NCBI RefSeq assembly: GCF_018403225.1
Contig: NZ_BOSG01000003.1
Coordinates: 1 to 64,000 of the forward strand
Direction: 5' to 3'
Origin: Paenibacillus sp. J23TS9
GTDB taxonomy: Bacteria > Bacillota > Bacilli > Paenibacillales > Paenibacillaceae
Length of the DNA: 64,000 nt
Shown: in pieces, positions 31,744-41,212 of the stretch
Numbering within the stretch: the first letter of the stretch is position 1
How the letters are laid out: every line of letters begins with the position of its first letter
Made by a program: the position numbers and the translations under genes
Notes under the pieces: generated by a model
Told to the model about the DNA's origin: nothing
What the model saw: the letters and a program-made list of their open reading frames with translations, nothing else
Databases searched by the model: none

Positions 31744-33057
31744 CTACATCTCAGCAGCATTGCCATCCTTGGCTTTAGTGAGCTGTGCCTCGTTGGTTTT
31801 ATTTTTCGACTGTACCTTCATAGCGATCAGTTGAAAGATACTGACCGGCTTCATCACCAGTGCGACTCCGGCATCCGGATCCGGCGCGAGAATCGCCCCG
31901 AGCTGATGATGTTCTCCGGCGTAGATCGCACGCTGCAGGAATTTGCTTTCCCCCTGCAGATTGCGGACCTCCAGCTTGCAAAAGGCTGAATTTTTCCGCA
32001 AAGCGGCATGCATCTGCTCCTTGCTACGGATGGAAATACCGTTAATCTTCACGATCGACTCCCCCGCAAGGATCCCCAGGCTTTCAGCTGGACTGCCAGG
32101 AATGACAGCCAGCACCTTCAGACCCAGCTGCGGGTGAACAAACAGCGCTCCGCTTTGCTGCTCTTCCTGGCGGCTGTACCACAGCAGTCCCTCATGCACC
32201 AGGATGCTGACGAGGGCCGCAGCAATGATCAGCGGCTTCCACCAGGCTGCCAGCAGGCTGAGTGCCAGCAGTACGATGCTGTACACGAGGAGCCGCTTGA
32301 AGGTTTTGTTAGCCTTAACCTGCGGCAGCATGCTCTGGGTCATTTCACTAAAGCCGATCACAACCGGCAGTGCCGCCATGCTGAAGCCGCTGCTCCAGCC
32401 ATCTCCACCAAGCAGCGGAGTCCAAGGCAGCAGCGCACCCGTTGTTTGAGCCGGGATCAACAGAAAGAGCGGAATCGGCCAAAAAGCCTGCATTTGATAG
32501 CCTCCGACCAGCTTTCCCCGCTTGCTCTCCATAAAGACGGGATTGGCGAATCCGGCGCCCTGCAGCTTCACGAGAAGTGCTTCAGCCAGATGCAAAACGG
32601 CTACAAGAGCCAGCAGTGCCGGGATATCCAAACCTCTAATGGTGTCTGCTGCCGTCCCCGCCAATGCTTCCGGCTTCCAGTCTGGAAAGAAGCCCAGAAC
32701 AAACTGAATGACGCCAAGAATACCTATTGAATATGCAAAACATAAATAACGTACGCGGAAGAGCAGCAGAATGATTGCAACAATCCAAATGCACCACACA
32801 GCCTGCTGTGAAAGTGAAATACCAAGAAAAGCAATGACGACGGATACGCTTATCCCCGCAAGCAGGCCTCCGATGAAGGTCCTCAAGGTCTGCAGTACCC
32901 AGCTGTGCAGCCGCACATGGAAAAGCCTGCGTTCCAGCAGCACCTGCCTTCGGTACACCAGCATCATAAACAATATGGAGATATAGTAAAACGGCTGCAG
33001 CAGGAGCTGTACCAATGCATCCGTCCAATGCCAAAGCATTTCCAAAGCGACTTCCAA
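31744..33057 (-). CDS. minJ: MinJ-like membrane protein with C-terminal PDZ domain
   Basis: 437 aa; TTG start at 33057 with GGGGAG 9 nt upstream. About seven to eight hydrophobic segments up to residue ~300 are followed by a PDZ domain (GLKVLAVIPGSPAESLGILAGESIVKINGI, in two parts) and a charged tail. In Bacillus subtilis MinJ has this shape, lies beside ctpB and near ftsEX, and links DivIVA to MinD for septum placement and swarming. Gene order (ftsE-ftsX-M23-ctpB-minJ) supports the name more than sequence, which diverges quickly in this family. Confidence 0.75.
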   Translation of the reverse strand: MEVALEMLWHWTDALVQLLLQPFYYISILFMMLVYRRQVLLERRLFHVRLHSWVLQTLRTFIGGLLAGISVSVVIAFLGISLSQQAVWCIWIVAIILLLFRVRYLCFAYSIGILGVIQFVLGFFPDWKPEALAGTAADTIRGLDIPALLALVAVLHLAEALLVKLQGAGFANPVFMESKRGKLVGGYQMQAFWPIPLFLLIPAQTTGALLPWTPLLGGDGWSSGFSMAALPVVIGFSEMTQSMLPQVKANKTFKRLLVYSIVLLALSLLAAWWKPLIIAAALVSILVHEGLLWYSRQEEQQSGALFVHPQLGLKVLAVIPGSPAESLGILAGESIVKINGISIRSKEQMHAALRKNSAFCKLEVRNLQGESKFLQRAIYAGEHHQLGAILAPDPDAGVALVMKPVSIFQLIAMKVQSKNKTNEAQLTKAKDGNAAEM

Positions 33058-33130
33058 GTCATGTCACTCCCCTTCCCTGATGAAACGTTACTTTAGTTAT
33101 CGATCGAAGCCAAACGATGGATGAAACAAA

Positions 33131-33160
33131 GAAAAAAAAGAAGGCTCAAGAGCCTTCTTT
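33131..33160 (-). terminator. Intrinsic terminator of the ftsE-ctpB block
   Basis: On the minus strand AAAGAAGGCTC/GAGCCTTCTTT followed by eight T (33139-33132). The stem overlaps the ctpB stop codon. Confidence 0.9.
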
Positions 33161-34616
33161 AATGATTCGACGCAGCAGCTGCGATTTCCTTCTGAACCTC
33201 GGCAATCCCTGCCTTCAGCTGGTTATCGGTTTTCGGATCGCGTATATGCTTGATCAGTTCCGTTTCCAGAGCTTCCGCTGTCTTCGCGTCAACACTACCG
33301 CTTTCGCTCAGCTTTTGCGCTTTCTGGAATGACTTAACCGATGTCTCCGTCTTCTGGTCAAAGAATCCGTCTTTGCGTCCCGGCTTGAAGCCGAGAGCAT
33401 CGAGCATAATTTGTGCACTCTTGATATCCGTATTGTTCATGTTGTACTTCAAGGTTTTCTCTTTGTTAATCGGTGCCACCGAGAAGTAATCCGGCTGTGC
33501 TACCGCAATATCCGGCTTAATGCCCTTCTTGTGAATCCAGCTGCCGTTAGGTGTCAGCCATTTCGCAATGGTGATCTTCAACAAGCTGCCGTCGCCCAGC
33601 TGCTTGCTAAAGCTTGTTTGCACGGTGCCTTTGCCGAAGGAATTTTCACCCATCAGCTTCGCCCCTGCGGACTGCTGAAGTGCCCCTGCCAAAATCTCCG
33701 AAGCGCTGGCGCTGCCTTTATTCATCAGCAAGGTTACCGGATAGGACTTACCGCTTCCCTTGGACAAGTTCTGATCACGTTTCTTGTTCTTGTCTTCGAC
33801 CTGCACGATCAGCTTGCCTTTAGGCACAAACTGTTCTGCAATATCGATAACAACCGACAGAACGCCACCCGGATTATTCCGGACATCGATCACAAGGCCT
33901 TGCATGCCTTCGCTTTCCAGCTTGGACAGCTCCTGCTTGAAGCGTTCACCCGTATTCAGGGAAAACTGGGTAATTTCAATGACTCCAATTTTGCCTGGTT
34001 CCATATGAGCCTTAACGGTCTCTACATCTACGTCCCCTCTGACAATGGAGTATTCGATCGGAGCAGTCGAACCGCTGCGCTTGATCGTCAGCTTGGCTTC
34101 ACTGCCTTTGGGACCGCGAATTTTCGATACAGCATCATTCAATTCCAGACCATGGAGCGATTCACCGTTGACGGTAAGGATAACATCCTTCGCACGTATG
34201 CCGGCTTTCTCAGCCGGTGAGCCTTTAATCGGAGAAACCACCACAACGTTGCCGTCCTCGGAGGATACCTCAGCGCCAATACCGCTGAAGGAGCCTTCAA
34301 TGGTTTCCTCGAACTCTTCCGCTGTTTTTTTGCCCATATAGGAGGAATAAGGATCATCAAGGGATTGCATCATCCCGTTAATCGCACCGTCCACCAGTTT
34401 GCTGCGGTCCACATCCTGATAATAATTCGACTGGATGAGATCCAGAGCTGTACCGATTTTTTTAGCTTCATCCTGCTTCAGACCGCCGGTTATGCTCGCA
34501 AGCACTCCTTGCCCCGTAGCCTGAGTGGCAAAGCTTGAACCTGTCAATGCCAGTGTCAGTACGCTTCCGCCTAGCATGGCCAGAAGGACCAACAATACGA
34601 CTGTACGTTTTTTCAA
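33159..34616 (-). CDS. ctpB: S41 C-terminal processing protease CtpB
   Basis: 485 aa; TTG start with AAGGCGGTGATC upstream. Signal/anchor at about 4-25, PDZ domain at about 105-195 (GSFSGIGAEV, SPAEKAGIRAKDVI), then the S41 catalytic core. Ser304 (GSASASEIL), Lys329 (SFGKG) and Gln333 match the Ser-Lys-Gln triad of B. subtilis CtpB (309/334/338). A C-terminal peptidoglycan-binding domain of the PG_binding_1 type follows (IKSAQIMLDALGFKPGRKDG). CtpB cleaves SpoIVFA in the sporulation SigK checkpoint; whether that holds here is inference. Confidence 0.93.
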   Translation of the reverse strand: MKKRTVVLLVLLAMLGGSVLTLALTGSSFATQATGQGVLASITGGLKQDEAKKIGTALDLIQSNYYQDVDRSKLVDGAINGMMQSLDDPYSSYMGKKTAEEFEETIEGSFSGIGAEVSSEDGNVVVVSPIKGSPAEKAGIRAKDVILTVNGESLHGLELNDAVSKIRGPKGSEAKLTIKRSGSTAPIEYSIVRGDVDVETVKAHMEPGKIGVIEITQFSLNTGERFKQELSKLESEGMQGLVIDVRNNPGGVLSVVIDIAEQFVPKGKLIVQVEDKNKKRDQNLSKGSGKSYPVTLLMNKGSASASEILAGALQQSAGAKLMGENSFGKGTVQTSFSKQLGDGSLLKITIAKWLTPNGSWIHKKGIKPDIAVAQPDYFSVAPINKEKTLKYNMNNTDIKSAQIMLDALGFKPGRKDGFFDQKTETSVKSFQKAQKLSESGSVDAKTAEALETELIKHIRDPKTDNQLKAGIAEVQKEIAAAASNH

Positions 34617-34710
34617 GTGTGATCACCGCCTTTTAGTCTCCGTCCAAGCCTTACAGGACCAATTCCAACCATTCTAGTATATGTCCGGCTTGTACGGAAT
34701 ATTTATACGC

Positions 34711-35991
34711 CTACAAATAAGGCATCGGATTCACAGCGGTACCGTTCTCACGTACTTCGAAATGCAGATGGGGACCTGTAACCTGTCCTGTCGCTCCGGA
34801 TTCCGCAATCACCTGGCCGCGGCTGACATGATCGCCAACCTTAACCTTGATTCCGCCGGTGCGGATATGGCCATAAAGCGTCCACATACCGCCTCCATGA
34901 TCGATAATAACACAGTTGCCGTAGCCGCTCCACCATTCAGCCAGGGTCACCGTTCCTTCATCTGCGGCGTGGATTGGTGTTCCTTGCGGAACTGCCAAGT
35001 CGACGCCTGTATGCATTTTTCCAACTTCACCCGTAACCGGATGAACTCTTCGTCCGAATCCCGAGGAAATGCGGGCTCCGCTTACCGGCATATACAATGG
35101 ACCGCCATTTCCACTAAACCCTCCGGAGCTTGCGATCGACGTTTTGCCGCTCTTCTTCGCTGCCGCCGCCTTCTTCGCCGCCGCAGCCTTAGCTGCAGCC
35201 GCGCGTTTTGCCGCTGCTTCCGCTTTCAGCTTGTTTTTCTCCTGCTGCAGCGCGGAACGCTTGCTCACCAGTTTCACGAGCATTTCATTCTGCTCTTCGC
35301 TGATGTCATCGTTTTCCTCAATCTGCTGATCGTACTTGGCAATCAGGATCTGTTTTTGCTTCTCGTTCTCGTCCAAAATGGATTTTTGGCTCTCCATCTC
35401 GGCGTACAGATCCTTTGCCTTGGCATACTGACCCTCAAGTTCTTTCTTCTGTTCCAGCACCAGCGCCTTGTCCTTCTTATGTTGCTCAAGCAGATCCTTG
35501 TCCTGATCCACAAAATTCTTGAGCGAATCCGCCCGTTCCAGGAAATCCGAGAAGCTTGTGGAAGACATCAGCACTTCCAGGTAAGAAACGCTGCCATCGG
35601 TATACATCAGTCGAACACGTGACTCCAGCATTTTTTCCCGGGACTGAATCCGGTCCTCCGTTGCATCCAGCTCGGTCGCTGTCGTATGGAGCTTATCCTG
35701 TGTATCGTCGATCTGAACCGAAATACTTGTCATCTTATTGCTGACCTGGTTGATCTGATCGAGCACATATTGTAAATTTTGCGTTGTTTTATTTTTATAA
35801 TGCTGCGCTTCCTGCTTTTGTGAATCCGCCTTTTCTTTCTGCACTTTGGCAGACTTCGCTTGCTGCTGCAGGAGATTCAGCTCATGTTCGATCTGGTCAA
35901 CGGTTCTCTTTTTGGCATACCCTTCAGTGGGCTGAAAAACAGCGGCCGCCAATAAGATAACGGCAAGTACAGAAGCTATCTTTTTTTTCAA
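34711..35991 (-). CDS. EnvC-like coiled-coil M23 peptidase / murein hydrolase activator
   Basis: About 426 aa from the TTG at 35991, 6 nt after GGGGAG; an ATG at 36036 is in frame but lacks a site. Signal peptide (KKKIASVLAVILLAAAVF), then a long coiled coil (about 30-275, Lys/Gln/Glu-rich), an Ala/Lys-rich hinge, and a C-terminal LytM/M23 domain. HTGVDLAVP and GPHLHFEV supply the zinc ligands, so the site looks intact and may be catalytic, unlike E. coli EnvC. Directly after ftsEX. B. subtilis FtsEX works through CwlO, whose coiled coil is joined to an NlpC/P60 domain; here the same layout carries M23. Confidence 0.88.
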   Translation of the reverse strand: MKKKIASVLAVILLAAAVFQPTEGYAKKRTVDQIEHELNLLQQQAKSAKVQKEKADSQKQEAQHYKNKTTQNLQYVLDQINQVSNKMTSISVQIDDTQDKLHTTATELDATEDRIQSREKMLESRVRLMYTDGSVSYLEVLMSSTSFSDFLERADSLKNFVDQDKDLLEQHKKDKALVLEQKKELEGQYAKAKDLYAEMESQKSILDENEKQKQILIAKYDQQIEENDDISEEQNEMLVKLVSKRSALQQEKNKLKAEAAAKRAAAAKAAAAKKAAAAKKSGKTSIASSGGFSGNGGPLYMPVSGARISSGFGRRVHPVTGEVGKMHTGVDLAVPQGTPIHAADEGTVTLAEWWSGYGNCVIIDHGGGMWTLYGHIRTGGIKVKVGDHVSRGQVIAESGATGQVTGPHLHFEVRENGTAVNPMPYL

Positions 35992-36069
35992 CTTGCGCTC
36001 CCCATCCTTTTCAAATAATTTTCCGTATGGAGTCATCCCGACATGGTTACAACTTGCTCCGTGATTGAT

Positions 36070-36984
36070 CTATACCTTCAAAAATTTGCGAATAGATAGG
36101 GTCGTTCCCCACATACCGATGAGTATACCGAGAATCATTAGAAGTCCGCCCCACTGCCACATCTCGTTGATAGGCAGCAGTGACATTTGCAGTGAAATAT
36201 CCGAGCCGACAGATGCGGCCAGACGGTCGTAACCAAAGAACAGAATCAATACTGTAATTACTGAGCCGATCAATCCGATCAGCGTTCCTTCAACAAAGAA
36301 CGGCCAGCGGATAAAGGCGTTCGTCGCACCCACCAGCTTCATAATGCCGATCTCCCTGCGCCGCGCCAGGATGGTTACCCGGATCGTATTGGAAATAAGG
36401 AACATTGACATCAATGCCATTCCGGCCACGAAAATAAAGCCGATGTTGCGCACCGCACGCGTCACCTTGAAGAGCGTCTCAATCGTTCCTTTGCCGTACT
36501 TCACCTTCATAATCGGCTGCTGCTCGGCATGGCTGGTGTTGAGCGCTTCGATTTTCTTGGCTACGAAAGGAACGGTCGTTGGTTCGTATACTTCGATCTT
36601 GAACGCATCCGGCAGCGGATTGTTGTCCTTGTCAAAGCCTTCGAGAAGATCCTTGCCTTCTTCACCCATGCTCTTACGGAAATCATCCAATCCTTGTTCC
36701 TTGGAAATAAAATCGATCTTGCTGACCTCAGGCATTGCGGCGATTTCCTTCTGTACCGCCTCGCGCAGCTTCTGATCCACGTTCAAATTCAGGTAAGCCC
36801 GGATCTGTACCTGCTTGTCCGCCTTGTCGGCGACAGCATTCACATTCAGTACAAGCAGAATAAATACGCCCAAAATGAATAGAGATACGATAATGGATAC
36901 TACGGACGCGACAGACATCCAACCATTGCGGAATACGTTCTTCGCTCCTTCCCGCAGATGTCGCAAGAAGGTGTTAAAAGTCAT
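36070..36984 (-). CDS. ftsX: Cell division ABC transporter-like permease FtsX
   Basis: 304 aa with four membrane segments: one near 20-45, an extracytoplasmic loop with the KIDFISKEQGLDDFRK segment (ECD), then three at the C-terminus (AGMALMSMFLISNTIRVTI; LIGLIGSVITVLILFFGY; GGLLMILGILIGMWG). It transmits FtsE ATP hydrolysis across the membrane to a coiled-coil wall hydrolase. Its ATG overlaps the ftsE stop by 11 nt. Confidence 0.95.
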   Translation of the reverse strand: MTFNTFLRHLREGAKNVFRNGWMSVASVVSIIVSLFILGVFILLVLNVNAVADKADKQVQIRAYLNLNVDQKLREAVQKEIAAMPEVSKIDFISKEQGLDDFRKSMGEEGKDLLEGFDKDNNPLPDAFKIEVYEPTTVPFVAKKIEALNTSHAEQQPIMKVKYGKGTIETLFKVTRAVRNIGFIFVAGMALMSMFLISNTIRVTILARRREIGIMKLVGATNAFIRWPFFVEGTLIGLIGSVITVLILFFGYDRLAASVGSDISLQMSLLPINEMWQWGGLLMILGILIGMWGTTLSIRKFLKV

Positions 36985-37660
36985 AACCGTATTCTCCTCT
37001 CAGCTGGTCGCGCACAATGTTGCCTTGTTCAATCGCGATGACGCGTTTGCGCATCGTGTTCACGATATCTTTGTTGTGGGTGGCCATAACAATGGTTGTT
37101 CCGCGGAAATTGATTTCATCCAGCAGCTGCATGATGCCCCATGAGGTTTCAGGGTCAAGGTTGCCGGTAGGCTCGTCCGCAATAATAACGGAGGGGTTGT
37201 TCACGATGGCACGGGCAATGGCGATACGCTGCTGCTCCCCGCCTGAGAGCTGGGCAGGCTGACGATTTGCTTTGGACTTGAGTCCCACCAGGTCCAGCAC
37301 TTCCATCACACGTTTTTTCATCTGCCGTTTCGGGGCTTCAATAACTTCCATGGCAAAAGCTACATTTTCGAAAGCCGTAAGCCTGGGCAAAAGACGAAAA
37401 TCCTGAAATATAACGCCGATATTGCGTCTGACGTAAGGAATCTTACGCTGCTTCAGCTTGCCTATATTAAACCCGTTTACGGAGATTTGCCCTTTCGTTG
37501 GTACTTCTTCTCTATAAATGAGCTTCATAAAAGTCGATTTACCTGCGCCGGACGGGCCGACGACATATACAAATTCATTACGGTCAATCTTGACGGACAC
37601 CCCTTGAAGCGCATGGGTTCCATTTGGGTATGTCTTCCACACATCCTGCATTTCAATCAC
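36974..37660 (-). CDS. ftsE: Cell division ATP-binding protein FtsE
   Basis: 228 aa; GTG start after AGGAAGTGAT. ABC ATPase with Walker [10 protein letters not shown] (about 36-44), Q-loop, signature LSGGEQQR, Walker [13 protein letters not shown] and the switch His (VMATHNKD). Forms FtsEX with the overlapping ftsX. A TATAAT lies on the minus strand at 37698-37693, about 35 nt upstream of the start. Confidence 0.96.
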   Translation of the reverse strand: MIEMQDVWKTYPNGTHALQGVSVKIDRNEFVYVVGPSGAGKSTFMKLIYREEVPTKGQISVNGFNIGKLKQRKIPYVRRNIGVIFQDFRLLPRLTAFENVAFAMEVIEAPKRQMKKRVMEVLDLVGLKSKANRQPAQLSGGEQQRIAIARAIVNNPSVIIADEPTGNLDPETSWGIMQLLDEINFRGTTIVMATHNKDIVNTMRKRVIAIEQGNIVRDQLRGEYGYDF

Positions 37661-37761
37661 TTCATTATCACTTCCTAATTACATAATTAGCCATTATAAT
37701 TTCGACACGTTCCAGCTAATTCCTTTAAAAAACTTTAGAAATCATCACGATGTTTTTTATT

Positions 37762-37777
37762 GTAACAAATTTGTTAC
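37762..37777. promoter_or_regulatory. Perfect 16-bp palindrome in the ftsE/vanW divergent region
   Basis: GTAACAAATTTGTTAC, symmetrical at every base, between the divergent ftsE and vanW starts. Its half-site GTAACA also occurs in an inverted repeat before yhbD (53184-53201). Candidate operator; the protein is unknown. Confidence 0.45.
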
Positions 37778-37870
37778 CTTTTGAGTACCCGAAATTTTTC
37801 CAAATGTTTTACATATATATGAAAAATAGACTCAACCGTGTTTAATAAGAAGCCAAAAAAGGTGGGAGCC

Positions 37871-39307
37871 ATGAAAAAATTTCATTTTATTCTGATCATC
37901 ACCGCCAGTATCATGCTGATCGGTTCCGTCACCGCCGGATGGATCCATCTTTATATCAGCCAGAATACCATCCCCGATCATGTACAGGTGGGTGGCTGGG
38001 ATGTGGGCGGTAAGAAGAAAGATGATGCCTTGAAGGAACTTGACGCTAAGCTGAATGGTCTACAGCAGCAGCCTCTTACACTGTCCGTGGAAGCTAAGGA
38101 TGTGCCTGACGTTACGATCACGTTGAAAAATGCCGGAATCATGTTTGAAGCTGATGCCTTCCGCAGCGCGGTTGCACGTTTGTATGATGGAAGCTGGTCT
38201 GAGCGGATGAACGCACGGAGACATTTTCAGCAGGAATGGAGCATAACCCCGCACTGGAATACAGCCTTGATCAAGCAAAGATTTGGTCCTGCTTGGGAAG
38301 AAAAGAATTTCGGCAAGCCTGTGGATGCCACACGCCGGATCACCAAAGCAGATGAAGTTGTATATACGCCGGAACTATCCGTTCTCCGTATCGATTGGGA
38401 AACTTTTATCCAAACCATGACCAACCTCATTCCCAAGAGTTTCCTCAATCCGGATGAGTCCGCATCGCCCCTGAAAATAAAGCTTCCTTTATATACATTG
38501 AAACCAGAGGTTACGATAAGCAGCCTGAAGGAAGAGGGCATCGACCGTAAAATTATAGAATTCAACACCGGCCTCGGCTCAAGCGCAGCGGGTCGCATAT
38601 ATAATGTAAGTTCTGCCGCCATGGCCATAGATGGGATGATATTGAAGCCGGACGATATTTTCGATTACAGCAAGGTAATTGCCAAAGCCGAAGAGAAATA
38701 CGGTTTCCGCGAAGCCCCCGTTATTCTGAACGGGAAGCTGGTTCCCGGCATCGGTGGAGGGATCTGTCAGGTATCGAGCACCGTATATAACGCGGCACTG
38801 CGAACCGGGCTTCAAATTGTGGAACGGCGCAATCATTCACTCCCGGTCAGCTATCTGCCAAAAGGCCAGGATGCTACCTTTGCCGAAGGCTCCATCAATT
38901 TCCGCTTTAAAAATACAACCGGCAAATCGCTCATCATCCGTGCCTTTGTAGAAGGTAACACATTGACCGTAAAATTTTTCGGCACCTTCCCTAAAAATAC
39001 GGAGTACTCGCTGGAATCACGCACCGTCCAGACTCTTCCCGTAACGGAGAAGCTCGTCGAGAACAAGGATATTCGGGTTGGGGCACAGGAAGTGCTGCAG
39101 GAAGGCAAACCAGGATATATTGTGGAAACCTATCAGATTAAAAAGGTTAACGGTAAAATTGTCGAACGCAAACGGATTTCCAGCGACACTTACCGTGCTC
39201 AGAGTCGGTTGATCGCCGTTCATTCTGTAGATCCTGGCAGCGGCAATGATTCCTCCGGCAGCAAAGACCAAATCGTCGAGGACGGTGTGAGCGGACCTAA
39301 TTTCTGA
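37871..39307 (+). CDS. VanW family protein with C-terminal G5 domain
   Basis: About 478 aa from the ATG at 37871, which follows AAGGTGGGAG; a GTG 11 codons earlier has no ribosome site. One N-terminal membrane anchor (KFHFILIITASIMLIGSVTAGW), then peptidoglycan-binding-like repeats, and the VanW domain with its hallmark GGGICQVSSTVYNAAL and VERRNHSLPVSYL (about residues 295-330). A G5-like segment (TEKLVENKDIRVGAQEVLQEG) near the C-terminus should bind the wall or glycan. The VanW role is not established outside the vancomycin operon name. Divergent from ftsEX; the position suggests an envelope function. Confidence 0.9.
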   Translation: MKKFHFILIITASIMLIGSVTAGWIHLYISQNTIPDHVQVGGWDVGGKKKDDALKELDAKLNGLQQQPLTLSVEAKDVPDVTITLKNAGIMFEADAFRSAVARLYDGSWSERMNARRHFQQEWSITPHWNTALIKQRFGPAWEEKNFGKPVDATRRITKADEVVYTPELSVLRIDWETFIQTMTNLIPKSFLNPDESASPLKIKLPLYTLKPEVTISSLKEEGIDRKIIEFNTGLGSSAAGRIYNVSSAAMAIDGMILKPDDIFDYSKVIAKAEEKYGFREAPVILNGKLVPGIGGGICQVSSTVYNAALRTGLQIVERRNHSLPVSYLPKGQDATFAEGSINFRFKNTTGKSLIIRAFVEGNTLTVKFFGTFPKNTEYSLESRTVQTLPVTEKLVENKDIRVGAQEVLQEGKPGYIVETYQIKKVNGKIVERKRISSDTYRAQSRLIAVHSVDPGSGNDSSGSKDQIVEDGVSGPNF

Positions 39308-39352
39308 GTCGGAATACCGGTTTATCCCACGTACAGCAGCCTAACGTTTAAC

Positions 39353-39410
39353 AACAAGCCAGGCGACCTGTCTTTCGCTTCTCAGCGGAAAGGAGGTCGC
39401 CTGGCTTGTT
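39353..39410. terminator. Long hairpin terminator, vanW/chemoreceptor convergent
   Basis: AACAAGCCAGGCGACCT (39353-39369) pairs perfectly with AGGTCGCCTGGCTTGTT (39394-39410). The loop region itself can fold (CTTTCGCT...AGCGGAAAG). It lies between convergent genes; T/A richness is modest, so it may act in both directions. Confidence 0.7.
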
Positions 39411-39430
39411 TCGTTCCATCGGGTAGTTTT

Positions 39431-40696
39431 CTAGTGAGTTTGTTCTTGGGTCTCGTTCTCTTGAGAATCATGCAGCAATTCGCGATACTGGTTAATGGCA
39501 AGCCCAAGTTCATCTGAAAAATCATTCAGAGATTCGGTAGCACTTGAAATCTGCTGCATAATGGCATGATGCTCTTCTACCGCTTGCGTTACGTTGTTCA
39601 TTTCTGTTGTTGTTTTAACGGCAATCTGCTCCGTTTTTTGCATAGCAACGACCAATTGCTCGGCACCTGCGGCGATCTCCTCAACGGACGAGGACACCTC
39701 CTGCATTTGACCTGCCACCTCGCCGATGGAAAGCTTAATGAATTCGAACGATTCTCCGGCTTCATTAACGACTCTAAGACCATCGTCCACTTGCCCTGCC
39801 ACTACTTTCGTGGAGTTAACCGCTTGTGCGGTTTCTTTTAATATCACGGAAACGACCTGCGTAACTTGCTTGGCCGATTGCGATGATTGTTCAGCCAGGT
39901 TGCGTACTTCGCTGGCAATAACCGAGAATCCCCGACCCTCATCCCCAAAACGCGCCGCTTCAATAGCTGCATTCAGTGCCAGCAAATGTGTCTGTTCGGC
40001 AATTTCTCTAATCATGGAGACGAACGAGACAACTTCCCGGGAACTTTTATCCAGCCGGCTCATGGTGTCGACCAAGGAATGGACCGTTGTATTCGCCTCA
40101 TCCATTCGTTCAATGGCAGTCAAGATCGAATCCTGACCTTTGGTCGCTTTTACCGAAGATTCATTCGCTGCTTCAGCAGCTTCATCGGCACTTCCTGAGA
40201 TATGACGGATTGCACCGACGACATCGCTTACGGTATTCGAGCTGGTACGAATCATATCGGTCTGCTCATTGGAATCTGCAGATACGCCCAGTGTCGCTTC
40301 CTTAATCATATCGGAGACGTAGAAGCCCATTTCTGCGTTTGACTTGACCTGCTCAATGGTGTCTGCGATTTTCGAAATGTGGGCACTTACCTGATCCGAA
40401 AGATCCTTATTCTGAATGCTTTCTATATTGCTGCCACTATTATAAATATGCAAATCTTCCACATCTGCTGTCTGATCCGGCTTCGATTGATTCCCGGCCG
40501 ACCGCAGCAGCCACATAGCGACCCCATAGCTGATCGGCACAGTCAGCACCAGACTAATGATCAATCCGACTAACGCAGGAACCCCTAGTAAAAAGCAAAC
40601 TAGATTGATAATGACTACAGCTCCTGAGAACAACCCTGCGCCTTGCAGGCCCATCTTTCTATACTGCATATGTATGTTGGGATGGTTGTCTTTCAT
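39431..40696 (-). CDS. Methyl-accepting chemotaxis protein without an extracellular sensor domain
   Basis: About 421 aa from the ATG at 40696; GGTGGAG lies 9 nt upstream and an in-frame GTG at 40711 overlaps it. Two closely spaced membrane helices (about 15-60) are joined by almost no outside loop, then a cytoplasmic helical region and the MCP signalling hairpin ([24 protein letters not shown], in two parts; [15 protein letters not shown]). There is no periplasmic ligand-binding domain, so it probably senses from inside the cell or through a partner. The small STAS-like protein encoded 64 nt upstream is a candidate. It lies just downstream of the NRPS. Confidence 0.9.
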   Translation of the reverse strand: MKDNHPNIHMQYRKMGLQGAGLFSGAVVIINLVCFLLGVPALVGLIISLVLTVPISYGVAMWLLRSAGNQSKPDQTADVEDLHIYNSGSNIESIQNKDLSDQVSAHISKIADTIEQVKSNAEMGFYVSDMIKEATLGVSADSNEQTDMIRTSSNTVSDVVGAIRHISGSADEAAEAANESSVKATKGQDSILTAIERMDEANTTVHSLVDTMSRLDKSSREVVSFVSMIREIAEQTHLLALNAAIEAARFGDEGRGFSVIASEVRNLAEQSSQSAKQVTQVVSVILKETAQAVNSTKVVAGQVDDGLRVVNEAGESFEFIKLSIGEVAGQMQEVSSSVEEIAAGAEQLVVAMQKTEQIAVKTTTEMNNVTQAVEEHHAIMQQISSATESLNDFSDELGLAINQYRELLHDSQENETQEQTH

Positions 40697-40760
40697 GGTG
40701 TATCTCTCCACCTATCTGGTTGCACCCGATGTCTTGGGACACCGGGTGCATAATAAATTA

Positions 40761-41105
40761 TTAGTTTTGTAGAAATGCTTCTGCTTCGTCCAATTTTTCA
40801 AAGGAATCAACTACGTCGCCAAACATCCGCTTCATTTGCAGCTTGGATACGGCTGAACCCGTATAATAGGCCCATTTCGTAAGCCCCTTATCAACGGAAA
40901 GCTGTCCAAGATGACTCAATTTCTCAGCCACATCCATCGTGAACAATTTTCCTTCGCTCAAATCTGTCATTCCGGTAAAACCAGGTTTTACACTCTCAAG
41001 CGACTTCGTGAAGTCAGTGATGTAATCATTCACATTGTCCTTGTTAATTTCCTGTACTTTAACAGTAAGTCGGTTAAGTGCAGCATCATAAGTAATTGTG
41101 TACAT
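40761..41105 (-). CDS. Small STAS/SpoIIAA-like protein, 114 aa
   Basis: Start at the ATG 41105 (MYTITYD) behind GGGG; longer in-frame starts lack sites. Alternating strands and amphipathic helices (RLTVKVQEINKDNVNDYITDF..., GMTDLSEGKLF) with a C-terminal FEKLDEAEAFL resemble the SpoIIAA-like (STAS-superfamily) fold, where the last helix often reads D-E-A-x-x-W/F-L. No clear phosphorylatable serine motif. Has its own promoter and is followed by the chemoreceptor, so the two are likely co-transcribed. Family assignment is by pattern only. Confidence 0.65.
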   Translation of the reverse strand: MYTITYDAALNRLTVKVQEINKDNVNDYITDFTKSLESVKPGFTGMTDLSEGKLFTMDVAEKLSHLGQLSVDKGLTKWAYYTGSAVSKLQMKRMFGDVVDSFEKLDEAEAFLQN

Positions 41106-41129
41106 GTTATTTCCCCTATCTGTAATTAG

Positions 41130-41159
41130 AATATATTGGTTTAGCAAAAGGATAAGCAA
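41130..41159 (-). promoter_or_regulatory. Sigma-A promoter of the STAS-like/chemoreceptor pair
   Basis: On the minus strand TTGCTT (41159-41154), an 18-nt spacer and TATATT (41135-41130), about 25 nt before the start codon. Confidence 0.6.
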
Positions 41160-41212
41160 AAAAGAAAGATTTGTAAAGAATTATTTACCGAATTATGTAG
41201 AAATATGTCGAA

